Assembly (NCBI GenBank): GCA_013365325.1
Contig: JABVXV010000151.1
Location: 62,001-126,000, forward strand
Length of the DNA stretch: 64,000 nucleotides
DNA from: Dipetalonema caudispina
Taxonomy: Eukaryota; Nematoda; Chromadorea; Rhabditida; Onchocercidae
Reading direction: 5' to 3'
In this document: positions 26,935-38,493 of the stretch, in pieces
How the letters are laid out: the number at the start of each line of letters is the position of its first letter
How positions within the stretch are numbered: position 1 is the first letter of the stretch
The notes under the pieces: generated by a model
Seen by the model: only the letters and a program-made list of their open reading frames with translations
Databases searched by the model: none
What the model was told of the DNA's origin: nothing
Made by a program: the position numbers and the translations under genes

Positions 26935-26974
26935 ACTTGAATCACTTTGTTATTCTTATTTTAGTCCTGAAGAA
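26935..26974 (-). promoter_or_regulatory. likely spliced-leader acceptor and short leader of membrin
   Basis: On the minus strand TCTTCTTCAG lies 32 bases before the membrin ATG at 26934, giving a pyrimidine-rich acceptor with no upstream partner exon in view. Confidence 0.45.
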
Positions 26975-29900
26975 GAATGATAAGCAAATTTCAGTTATCA
27001 TCATAATTTAAGTGTACGCTTGTGAACTTATGCATAACAATGGATACTGATAAGATTAAAAGAAATCAAGCTAGCAAATGTGAGAAGAGTGTGTAGGATC
27101 TACCAGAAAACGTAATCAAACAATATACTGAAAAGTATTATAACGACAGGAACGAATACCGAAAGAGGCTCATCCACATTTTCTCTTATGTGACTCGACA
27201 ATAACAAAGTACGATATGAAAATAACCGTCTCACGGAGAATGAAGATTAAGTTGATGGGAGATGGGCTGGACAGTTGACCAGAATGAGATGCTGGACAGA
27301 CCTGAGAACTTGCTGTCTGCTCTTCTCTCAGTTGTTTTCTGTGTGTCTTTCAGTCTATTGAGGGTGTGTTATAGCTGATGATTTGACCCTTGATGATTTG
27401 ACTCTTTGACCTCATTGATTTTGTTGCTAGCCTTTCCGTCTTCCCTTCTTTATACATCTTTGGGTTGTACCATTATTATATAAATTGGTTGAAACCTATT
27501 CAGACATCATTGTGTACTTACATTTCCAATGGATGGAAATGGTGGAGTGGGGTATATTATTATACATTTCTTGTGATTTTTGATGCTAAACTTTACAGAA
27601 CTTTGTTTCCTTTCATCTTTCTCCAGCTCTTAACACCAAACTATTGATTAGTGTGTATTCAAGGAAGTTGCTCAGTACGTACGAAAAGATCAAAGCAAGT
27701 TTCATCTGTAATTCTTTAGTGGATCTGAAATTATGAGATTTTGTTTTGTCGTTGCTACCATAATATATACGTAAAACGTTAATTATCTTCAAATCCCACT
27801 GTGTTTGTATAATGTACTAAATTAGCCACTCGAAAAAGTATAAAGTATTGTGAGATTCATTACTTTTGCAGATGTTATTTTAATTTTCATTTATTATCGA
27901 TAAATTGTATTCAAAAGGCTACTTTTCATCAGTTGGTGAATAAAACTACTGGGTGACCATTCGTTATCTTCCTTCCACTGTTTATAAAATTTGATGAATT
28001 TTTAAATGCTCCTTTCTTCATTTTTCCTTCACATAATTTTATAACTTTCACTAAATAAGGTGGACAGTGCTCGTAACTCATTAATAAAGAGTTGCGTTGT
28101 CTCGTTGGTTACCCTCCTGATGGTTTACTCCTAGTGAATATCACTCTTGTACTGTTATATTTTTTTAGATTATAAATATGAATAAAGATCCCAAAAGTGA
28201 ATATTTCAAGATGATGATTTTTAAAATGAATTAAATGAATGTACTGTTTTTTGATGCTGATGTATTGATGGGAATCTAAATAGTTGTCCTCTAATAGTAG
28301 GGTCGAAAGTAGGAGTAGAAGTAGAAGATGGAGCTGTTTGAAGACAGTCAAAGTATAAGTTTTTGCTCATTCTATTTAGTTTAGTCTATATGGAAACTTC
28401 TCAGTAACCTATTGATGCTTTCCGGATGTAATCTATTGCTAATTCCATAAGCTTGTCCGAGAATTAACAGCTAACTGAGTAATCACATAATTACTGATAA
28501 TTTTATTGAGTAATCTTATTATCATCATAAATTCATTGCTTTAATTCAAGCAAAAAACAGTGGTAGCTTTCTTCCGTCCTCCCCTATCTGCCCATAATTG
28601 ATACTGCAAATGTAATCGAAAATTATTGGGAATATTTCTATGGATATTTAATTTTACCACTATTATTAAGATAAGAATAATCTCATCATTTTAGGAAAAT
28701 AGATTTATATAATCGATCAAATAATTGGGATAACTTTCAAATGGAAATTTTACATCCAAATTAAAAAATTCATTTCGAACTCTAAAGAATTTGGAATTAT
28801 TTCGGTTTTTTTTAAAGTTCCGGAAAAATTTATACACTTAAATTATTTGACATTAACAAAACCAGCACTTTATAAGATTAATTTGAATATGCAAATTTGA
28901 AAAACGAATTGTAATATTTTTCAACTACAAGAATTTTGAAGCGTGGTGATCAAACAATATATTGTCCTTTAAAAAATCAGATTTTGCGGTGAACTCAGCA
29001 ATCTGAAATAAATTACTGAGTAACATAAGCTATGATGAGACTCTATCACTTAGCTGCTAAATTGTGTCATTTGAACTGGATGAGTATCATTGTTCAGGCC
29101 ATTGATAGTAATTACATGATGAGGAATTATCAACCAATCTCAACTGCAGAATTAGTTATCAAGTACAATCCTTGCTATGTAGTTGAAACGTGAATTTGAC
29201 CCTACTAATAAGTCATCGTTATTAAGCTCTTCCACTTAATCAATCATTTCTCATCAGTTTTTAAAGGAATTATTTGTTTATCATTCGTATTTCTAGACTT
29301 TTTGAAACATTTTTAGCTTTCAGCTTTCATATAAGTTTAGGGAATTTTTTGGCTCTAGTTGGCTTTATATTGCTTCACCCATTATTTCTATGCATAATTA
29401 AATTCATCGGTTGATTATCTAGATGAAATATGAGCAACTTGAGTGTTTTTAATGGGAAATAAATAAAAAGTTGAAAAAAGTTGTGGAGTTTTTATGACCA
29501 AATATTAACAACAATAATACTAAATAACAAATCAGCATTATTTACATCGGACAGAATTGCTTGACTGAACTACACTCCAATTCATATTACAAAATTGAAA
29601 GATCGCCTGACTGTCATGAGAGTCGGATAGACCGATCAATTTATATATAACAGAATTCTTGTACAATGGTCTTCCTTGATTTAATATGCACACTGTGAGC
29701 CTTTTTCGATTGTTTAGCAAATGTATTTTGATGTTCTACTTCCAATAAATTGACAAATTAATTCTGAAGAATGTACTAACTAAGTTTAGGAAGTTTCTTT
29801 AATGGTTTCTGGGACAATTATCTTTAGGACAGATGTTTAACCCTTATAAGCTTGCTCAAAGTTTTATTTCTAATAAGATGAAATTTTGACTTTAACAAGC

Positions 29901-30084
29901 TTAATGGAAAGTTCCCCATATTCCTTTTAATTTATTAAACTTTAGTCTACTTTTGATTTGTGCTTCTGATAAATATGATTGGAAGTTTATCATTACCGAC
30001 CAATTATCGCAATTGCGTATGCATTAAAATATAAACAGTTCCAAACAAAATATCTTCTAATTCAAATATATTAAGAAGTTACAG
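26967..30084. other. intergenic region between membrin and ddi-1, no gene recognised
   Basis: About 3.1 kb between divergently transcribed genes, so it holds both promoters. Apart from a possible retrotransposon remnant near 27222-27304, I see only AT-rich sequence and short frames without similarity. Confidence 0.6.
27222..27304 (+). mobile_element. possible degenerate non-LTR retrotransposon (RTE-like) fragment
   Basis: Two adjacent frames read ITVSRRMKIK and then, after a frame change, GRWAGQLTRMRCWTD. This resembles the RRWAGHVARM...RWT motif found near the C-terminus of RTE-type reverse transcriptase polyproteins. The match is short, broken by a frameshift, and has no flanking element ends, so at most it is an old fragment. 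Confidence 0.3.
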
Positions 30085-30108
30085 GGGTTTTGTCTGCATC
30101 CATCTGCA
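30079..30108 (+). promoter_or_regulatory. likely spliced-leader acceptor and short leader of ddi-1
   Basis: GTTACAG ends at 30084, with no plausible upstream exon, and the ddi-1 ATG follows 24 bases later. This arrangement is typical of nematode trans-spliced mRNAs. The acceptor has a modest pyrimidine tract. Confidence 0.4.
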
Positions 30109-33100
30109 ATGAAGATAACAGTGACATGCGATTTGACTGGTGCAAATGTGTTTCCATTGGAAGTAAGCAGCGATATGGAAATGGAAAATTTTTTGGCACT
30201 TTGCAAATTTGAAATTCCTGTCCTGAATCATGTACCGATGTCGCAGTTGAGCATCATTCATGATGGACATACAATAAATGTGAATGCGAACAATTTGAAG
30301 ACAACTTTGAATGTTGGTTTTAATTAAGTCTTAATATATCGACAAAATGTAATTTATCGAAATCTTGTTCTTAAATTTTTTGAACCTTAAATACTGAAAA
30401 CCACACGAACTCTTGCTCCTCTCTTCTCCACAAAAATTTTTTTGTCTCGAGAAGTACTACATTTTGGAAGTGTCTGCTCTCGTTATTTGCGCTAGTGAGC
30501 TGTCAGCCAATTTTGTTGAAAAAGAGGGAAAAAAACTTAGCTCTGAAGAAAGCACAGGTTCAGTTCATACGGACAAATTTAATTTGACCTTATTGTTCTT
30601 CATATTGAGCTTCTGTTTCGGACTAGCACTTTTTGAATAAATATGAAAATGGCAAACTTTCTGGAAAATGCATTCATAATGTTTTTTGCAGGATTGGAAA
30701 ATACATGATAATGATATAATTGTTCTGGTAGCAGACAAACCAACAACGTCTGCCAAACAACCTCACTATTCGAATACCCTGATTGCTGATTTAGTTAAAT
30801 CAATTAGGGTACCACAAGACAGCATGCGTCGTGACAGCAGTGATCTGAAAGATAATGAACTTGCACAGGTTAGGTTTTATTGTCTCTGTACTTTAGGCAC
30901 TGTTCAAAAGTATCATTTCATTACGGAAGTAACAGTTCACACTAGCTTTTATAATACTAGCTTTTGTCAATGTTAGCTTATTTTCATTATCATCATCATA
31001 GAAAATAATTCTTATAAAGCGATGTAGGTAGTTAGTAAAAGAGTCTTGCCAGTGCATTGTTATCCAGGTTGGATTTTTGTCCGATTCCCACTAACGATCG
31101 TTTGAGGGGAGTAAGAATTTCATTATTGGTTTAAAACTGTTACAATGGCTTAAAAATAAAAGTATTGTTATTCTTGCTGTTGGCACTGTTTAGCTGTTTC
31201 CTTTTTTAGCTTCGTATGCTTTTCGATGGACTGAGGAGTAGCACCGAGCATCGTGATCGTTTGCGTAATGTTGCACCACATTTAGTTGCTGCGGTCGAAC
31301 AAAATAATTTTGGTAAGAGATCCAGCATGCTATTTGAAACATCCTTTCAAATCTGTCTGGGGAAAGGGGTTTAATAGTGTATCAACTTCTTTTTTTTTTC
31401 AGTGTGGTTTTCTTCATCATAATGCTCTTTTATACGGCGGACGAAACTCACCATTCTAGAGATGAAAATGCCGAAGGAATATGTGAAGATGATATTTCAC
31501 TTTTATTCTTGCTGACTTTCACTTGGGAAAAGCTCTTCTACTTAAACTGATCAATGTACTAGCTATAAGCTTCACGGCTTACATATGATGCGCATAGTTT
31601 GTGTGTCATCCTCGTTTCTAGTTTTCATTTGCATAAACATTTCATTCCAACTATACTGCTGAAATATTGACAACACATTGGATAATTGTGTTCATATGTA
31701 GTTCTTGATGACGATTCTGTTGCAGATATGTTCAAAACGAAATATATTGCCGAACGAGAAAGTGCGTTTGCTCGAGAACGAGCAATGCTTGATCCAACAA
31801 ATGCTGAAGGACAAAGATTGATTGCCGAACAGATTCAACGTGAAAACATCGACTTCTCACATCAGTTTGCAATGGAACATATGCCCGAAGCTTATATACC
31901 TGTGACAATGTTGTACATCAAGATGAAAATAAATGGGGTCGAAGTAAAAGCATTCGTGGATTCAGGTTTGTTAGATATTTCTGTTGAAGTTACCCTATAA
32001 TGGTAACTGTAAAATGAAGTATTGCTCGATTGGGTAAAGTCTCTTTTTCAATATTTTTTATTACGAAATCCTTTGTTCATTATGACGTTCTGTCAAGAAA
32101 TTTCCTTGATCTCAAAAGTCTACCAGTTCATGAGATCAACTTTTAAGCACGAAAGTCAAAACTTCGTATTCCCAGGAGCACAAGTATCCATACTGTCCGA
32201 TTCCATTGCGCAGCGCTGCAATTTGATGCGCTTAGTGGATAAGAGGTTTCAAGCAACAGTGCATGGAGTTGGTGGAGCTCAACAGTTATTGGGAAAAATA
32301 CATGCGTGTGAGTGGTAGCTTTTCTTGTACTACAGTATTAGTCAGTGCTTGCGCACTACAAATAATGCGCATTTTATGCAACGTTTGCACATCATTTTTG
32401 CGATGTTACAGGCCAAGTTCAAATAGAAGGGCAGTTTTTTTCATGTAATTTCGATGTTCTGGCAAATCGTGATATTGATGTTTTGCTTGGTCTCGACATT
32501 CTCAAACGACATCGTTGTGTCATTGATTTACAAAACAATTGTTTGCGGTGAGAGAATTCCTTGTGTTCGAGTGTTAAATGTTTTTGACATTGCCATTGAC
32601 ATTTAACTGAAGAAAAGATGAAATGTAAGAAGTTGTATCATTCATCACGAGACTATATTTAACGCCTTCTCTTTAATTACGCCGAAGTTTCGATGTTGTT
32701 AAAGAGAAGTTGAATACAGCCTGGCGATGAATAGTACAATTTTTATATAAATGTTTCATAAATTCGGTGAATCAGCAGGTTTACAAAAGTACTTTATAGA
32801 TTCGGTGAATCAGCAGTTACACATTTTCTGCCAGACTCAGAAGTTCCACAAAGAAATCTGGAGCGATTCGGTACTGCACATGCTGGCAGTGCGAATGGTA
32901 CTTTTCACTAAAATCTTTCTAAATAAATTGAAATTCAAAAGCAATCGCTAGTTTTATGTTCAAAATTTCAGCATCCATTCTGGATTACAAGCTATCTAAG
33001 TTTTCTTGTTGTTGGCATTATACTGCTGTGTTAACTGCAGTTTTCAAGAAGTGAAGATTTTTTTGTAGTGGAAGTAGATAGCGCAAAATTGGCTTCACTG

Positions 33101-33208
33101 ATGGCACTTGGTTTTGAAGAAGCAGCAGCTCGCGCAATGCTTATACAGTGTGGAAATGATGTTGAAGCGGCGGCTGCTAATTTATTAGCTAGGCAATCAA
33201 CATTATGA
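30109..33208 (+). CDS. ddi-1: DDI1-type ubiquitin-directed aspartic protease
   Basis: DNA-damage-inducible 1 homologue: a retropepsin-fold aspartic protease that acts with ubiquitin and the proteasome. In C. elegans it processes the SKN-1A/NRF1 factor. Exons: 30109-30312, 30692-30868, 31210-31312, 31702-31965, 32176-32307, 32412-32547, 32800-32870, 33069-33208; about 408 residues. Order: N-terminal ubiquitin-like domain (ending DWKIHDNDIIVL), helical domain (NVAPHLVAAVEQNNF, DPTNAEGQRLIAEQI), protease domain with catalytic DSGA in FVDSGAQVSILS split between exons 4 and 5 and the second conserved block DVLLGLDILKRH, then a C-terminal UBA domain (LMALGFEEAAAR). The leader is 24 bases after an acceptor-like TTACAG at 30084. 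The donor after exon 1 (GTTGGT) is the least certain. Exon 7 has an in-phase alternative donor 27 bases further on. Confidence 0.92.
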
Positions 33209-33292
33209 ACCATGTGGGAAAAATGCTCTACTTGGGTTAGTTAAGGGGTAGACAGATAAAACAGTTTTTAAATTGATATGATTCAATGTAGA

Positions 33293-33298
33293 AATAAA
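33293..33298 (+). terminator. AATAAA polyadenylation signal of ddi-1
   Basis: AATAAA about 85 bases after the ddi-1 stop, the first such signal downstream. Confidence 0.5.
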
Positions 33299-35001
33299 CC
33301 TGATATTAGTAAACAGTTATAGTAAGCCATTATCTCTGAGGACAAAAACAGGATTTTTTAAGCCTTTGTTTCGGAGGTTTGCAATTTGATGAAATTCTTT
33401 GTAATACCTAAATAAATGAATAGGCTGTGGGATGGTATTGATTTTCCCAGATTCACTACAAATATACAAAATTATGATTTATTGTTATGTGTTATGGTAA
33501 ATTAAATATGCATATAAAAATTGCTTAAAAATAAATAGTAAAAACGCATGATATATGATACATTCATTTCAATTCAGTGAATTTCCAAATATCTTACACG
33601 GATATCTTATATCGAATGGTCTCTTTGCAGACAAAAACACAGCACAATTTATACTCTCCCTTCTTAATCGACCCCCATTTGAATTTCTATGAATTATTGT
33701 CATCAAAAAAGTTCCTATCTTTGTGTTTGATTGCTTCGCAAACGTTCTTTCTTCTCTCACAGTTGCCTCCTAAATTATTAATGTCCCCATCTCGTTTCTA
33801 AGGCTTTGAGATTAATCTCCTATTTGTAAAATAAAATTAATGCTCTGCAACATGACAGAAGTTTTGTAAGAAAAGAGCGGTTCAAGTTCATAAGCTTATT
33901 TTCTGAAAGAAAATAAACAGAATAAGCTGTGGGAATCACAGAGGAACGGATGTCATACCGGTCGTTTTCAGCAAAGTTAATAGCCGATAAATGAGCTATG
34001 TTTTTGATTCCTCAGCCAGTGCTACCAGTTAACGTTTAACTAAATCATGTTACAGTTTGAACTTTTTTTTGAAGTCCGCATTTGCTATTATGCTCGGTCC
34101 AAAATTATACGCTCATGGGAGCAACTGGACGCCCAACAATAAAGCTCGTTTGGAAGGTGTAGCTGTGTGTTGAATGCATAGAAAAATCTGCTGGAAGACC
34201 AACGAAAAGAATGACCACGAATCAGATCTCGAATAAACTGACAACTTTTTAAAACTTCATTCAGTCAGGAAATAATCGAATATTTGTAGATTTATCAAAA
34301 TGAGGGAACTGAATTAGTACTGGTATACCTTAACCAGCGCAGAAATGCATGTTTTCATATTAAACAGTATATGCTACTAAAGAGTTTCCAAAAAAAACAT
34401 TAACATCAACATTCCAACAATTTTACCGGCAACAACAACCCGAACTTATCGAATTAAAGAAGACTACAATCGAAAATTCAAAAAAAAAAACTATTTAAAA
34501 AAAACAAATGGGCTTGCCGCAATTATGGAGCTGCACCACGCTATAACTTGATAGCGAAAGATAAGCCATAAAAATTTGTTGTGAACAAAAACACGTATAA
34601 ATCTCCATGCCGATCGGAACAAAAAGCACATTTCTATCACCTTATAAATCTTACGAAATGAACAATAAAATAATAAGAATAACTTGGTGGTAACAACATC
34701 AAATTAACCGGATAAGACGAAAGAATATTAAACAATGCTACAATAGGAGTTTAATTTAGGAGTTAGTAATCATGACCGAGAGTGAAATGACCTCTTTTGA
34801 TACAGAATCTTTTGGAAGGTTAAGATATTTTGATATCCTTTTTCCGTAAGTATATTTTACAAACAACAAAAAGTTCATGTACCATTATTCCAAAAGGTAC
34901 AGCTATATGGTGCAAATGCAGGAAATCATAAAAACAGCATGAATAATCCCTCCTGAAATCAGAAAATGACCTATATCTATTCCCAATCAACAAGTGTCAT
35001 A
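33299..35001. other. tail-to-tail intergenic region between ddi-1 and the bZIP gene
   Basis: About 1.7 kb with no gene that can be supported. It should contain the bZIP 3' UTR on the minus strand. The frames at 33569-33801 on both strands lack recognisable domains. Confidence 0.55.
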
Positions 35002-36706
35002 TTAAGTGGTACGAGCAGAGCACCGCTTTTTTGCTTGATATAATTCACTCTTCAGTCGCATATTTTCGACACGTAAATGCCGATTTTCTTCTTTCACTTC
35101 ATGAATTGCATTTTCAAGATGCACGATTTGCTCATCTTTGATATTTACCGCTTTACCAAATTCGGTAATTTGGCATTGAAGTTGTTTGATTTGTTCATCT
35201 TTCATTTTTTGTTGTTGTTTCGCCTTGGTACGCGACCGTCTTACAGCATCATTATTTTTTTCACGCTTCAATCGATACAACGGATTTTTTTTTTCCGCCT
35301 ATAATGGGGGAAAAATTAGTCTAAGTATTTACAAGGTTTATAAAAAGATAAAATATCGAGTAACTGAATCAACAAAATGAGGTGGACACGCGTATATAAT
35401 CAATTAAATTTCCATATAAAAAACTACTGTAATAGAAGATCAATTGATCGAACTAGCTTAACGGCAACATTTTCAATCCTATTCTGAGAAGTCTCAATTC
35501 TATCAATTCTAAAGCTCCTAAAAGAATCGCTAAATTGAAAATGAAGCCATGCAAGCATACTTCTGGCTTCAGAGAGTATTTTCTAGGCTTGATAGTTGGT
35601 GTAAAAGAAATTTCGATCTGTTCTGATGCGTCTTTCTCGGATACTGTCGGCGGAGTTCCTCGCTCTCCCTTCACTTCCTCATTACTTGTCATTTCCGTCT
35701 TCACCGAATGAAAAGTTGCTGCAAAACCAGACGTTTCTGGAACTGCAATCAATGCATCATCCAAACTTGTATCGGATTTTATAGCTTCTGCTGAAAAGGA
35801 TATCTGAGGTAACACAAGGGAAATTGTCGAATCCACCTTAGAAAATCACTTCTAATTCGAAGAAATTCTATTCTAATTCTAAATCCCAAAATTTCTGTAA
35901 ACTCCCACTGCCTAATCATCAATAATAAATTAAACATATTATGCTTTTTCCTGTAATAAAATATATTTGTATAATACTGAATATACCTCATAAAATGATC
36001 TAACAAATCAAAATGCAAAAGTAGTCCTACTTACCAATGCTTGTCAAATCTGCATACTGAGCAGCATATCCACAAACGCCATGTTGCATTCGTATATCGT
36101 ATTCAAGCACCCTCTGTTTATCAATAACAGGCTCCAGATCTTCAGAGTCATCTATCCCTCGAAGATCCCTTAGATAGGGAGTCAGGTCCATGCTCTGATC
36201 CATGAAGTCAAAACCATCTTGTTCTTGCAACTGCTGACAAAGCATTAGCGAATCCTGAAATTGTTACAAAAAAATAGCTTTCTTTTTTCTGGCCAACTGA
36301 TCTACTATATAGTTTGGTAAATGAGCGCTTTCATATAACTACAAACAAAAGTTATTAAAGAATCGTTACAAATCCGAAAAAGAACAAAACCACTAGAATA
36401 ATAACAGTAAAAATAAATTCTTTCGAATCTATCAAAGCATGAAAGAAAAGGTATAACAGAGGAAAAGGAAGTAAGCAAGGGGAATAAATTTATGCAAAGA
36501 AAAGCTAATTGAATTACTTGTCGATCAACTGGTTGTGTAACACCATCTGTAACAGTTTTAACACGATTTCGTCCCTCAAAAGTTTTCATATTCAGAGCGT
36601 AGCGGCCATCACAGGTACCGTTATTTAATATACCCTCTGTACTTTCAGTATTTCTTGACATGTTTGACAATTTTGTTCCAGTATCAATCAAACGTCGAAC
36701 AAGCAT
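35002..36706 (-). CDS. cebp-1: C/EBP-like bZIP transcription factor (CEBP-1-like)
   Basis: Nuclear bZIP DNA-binding protein. In C. elegans CEBP-1 works downstream of the DLK-1 kinase in axon regeneration and stress responses; that role here is inference. Four exons on the minus strand: 36706-36518 (ATG 36706), 36254-36035, 35790-35561, 35298-35002 (TAA). Phases 0, 1, 0; 311 residues. The N-terminal part is acidic and low in similarity (e.g. LRGIDDSEDLEPVIDK). The last exon carries the basic region YRLKREKNNDAVRRSRTKAK, with the bZIP N-x7-R pattern and the C/EBP-type NNDAVRRSR, then a heptad coiled coil rich in Glu/Lys/Gln up to LKSELYQ. The start follows an acceptor-like TTTTCAG ending at 36725, leaving an 18-base leader. 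Assignment to CEBP-1 rather than another C/EBP-family member is moderate. Confidence 0.85.
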
Positions 36707-36731
36707 ATATCACAACCTTCGGAGCTGAAAA
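36707..36731 (-). promoter_or_regulatory. likely spliced-leader acceptor and short leader of the bZIP gene
   Basis: On the minus strand TTTTTCAG is followed by an 18-base leader and the ATG at 36706. A strong nematode acceptor directly upstream of a start codon, with no upstream coding exon, supports both the start choice and trans-splicing. Confidence 0.5.
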
Positions 36732-38483
36732 ATATACATACATAATATTTGACGGCTGAAGCATATTAATAAAAATCACACTGATAAACACACAGCTGAA
36801 AATTGAACTTGAGCCTCGACCGTTAATTTGGAAACAATAGTTTATACAACAACGGAGTTTCGTCAAATTAATTTCCCCCTATCATTTTTTTCGAAGCTTT
36901 CTTATAAGTAAACCAAATATAATGAATGTAAAGTACGCTAACTGAACCCTTTAAGTACCTCCTACTAAATACACGAAAGTACAAATAATTAATATTTGCT
37001 TCACTGCTGCCAGAATAATGCACGTTATTCCCTTATGATAAAAAGAGAAAAAGCGAAGGAAAAGTAAAGTAAAACCAAATATTATATCAACCTGCACGAA
37101 AACTCAAATTTAAACGACCAGTTTAACTAAATCAGTAACGAATATCGAATATACACCGAACCTGTCCAACCAATGCCTCAACGATCTAAAGCGATATGGA
37201 TAAGATATTTCCTATCATCAACACATCACTATCACTAGTATTACTCACTCTTCACTAATCAACCTTTTCAGTTAGCCAAATACGAACTACGCTAACGAAC
37301 AGTATAAAAGTATTTGATAATAACAGAAAAATTAAGTGCTAAGTAATCTTTACACATACTACAACAATAATGACGGCTAATTTATCAATACACAATAATG
37401 TCCCCCAGCACATGACACAAAAACATTAACGAAGCCAAACTTCCATCTTATTTTTAAAAAATTGGGAAAAAAAGCAATTAAAAGTCTAAATTCTTGTAAT
37501 TAACGAACAATACAAATTAGTAATCGCAATGTCAAGAAAAAAAAAACAGTTTTGACATAACTTTTGCTTAAAATTTAATTAAGATAATTGACAAATCGTC
37601 ATCCTTCCCTATTCTTAACACATTTATATAGGTAAAGCTTCCAGTATGTTACCAACTAAACCTATACCCCTGATATAGCCTTCTCTCTACCAGAACCGCA
37701 CTCCCGCATCTCGAGAGATTCGAGAATGACGCCTACCACAACATATACGCCCCTCCCCTCTCCAAAGAACGACTCATTTCGCAACTCACCCCCCCTATGA
37801 GTCATCCTTGTCATGTCATCACCATCACGCGATAAAGTCAGCTGACTAGAGTGCTATTACTTATTTGAGGATTTTTAAAGTGACTGCTTGCAATTTTTTA
37901 AAATGCAAGAAATCATTGTAGGACCTAAATGATGCTTATGCAGCTTTCTATGATGATAATTGTATATAGAGTGGAAGATATTTGCTTCACGATATACTTC
38001 CTCTACTTCATTATATTCCTACCTTCTCTTATATTATTAGTTCATATTATCTTTATTTGTTCTTATTTTTGACCAATATCATCACAGTATTAATCTTGTC
38101 TCGCCATTTAGCATATTCAAAACTTTACCACAGTTAAGATTAGCATCGACTCAAACTCATCGAGTACTCAGTAACTTTACCTGTGGTTATCCCATTCCTA
38201 TAATCATTTATTGGTTCCTCAGAATTGCAGAATTGATGGTTACTGTTGAAGTGTTTGGATGAAGTAATTGGACATATAAAAGAGGATATGAATAAGAATC
38301 GGTATAAACAAAATATATATAACATCGATCAGTGTCCTGTAGCTAAAGTTAGCTCCTTCATTTTGTCTTTGCAATTTGTTGAGATTGTTGTATATAATTC
38401 ATTTTCTTACAATGATTTCCTAAATAGTATCGACTACTAGTAAACAAAAAGCAACAGAGGAACTATTTAATAAATACTTCCAG
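36725..38483. other. divergent promoter region between the bZIP and helicase genes
   Basis: No coding exon is supported. The middle (about 37670-37860) is clearly GC-richer and pyrimidine-rich compared with its neighbours and contains bZIP-type and E-box palindromes listed separately. The plus-strand frame at 38246-38440 has no recognisable domain. Confidence 0.5.
37771..37847. promoter_or_regulatory. cluster of bZIP-like sites and a 12-bp palindrome
   Basis: The AP-1/bZIP core TGAGTCAT is at 37798-37805, a related half (GACTCAT) is at 37771-37777, and the perfect palindrome AGTCAGCTGACT with a central E-box CAGCTG is at 37836-37847. They sit in a GC-richer island between two divergent genes, one of which encodes a bZIP factor. 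Function is inferred from motif and position only. Confidence 0.35.
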
Positions 38484-38493
38484 CTTTGATGAA

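Noticed and set aside
35077..35304. Hydrophobic plus-strand frame resembling membrane segments
   Set aside because: It is the antisense shadow of the bZIP coiled-coil exon.
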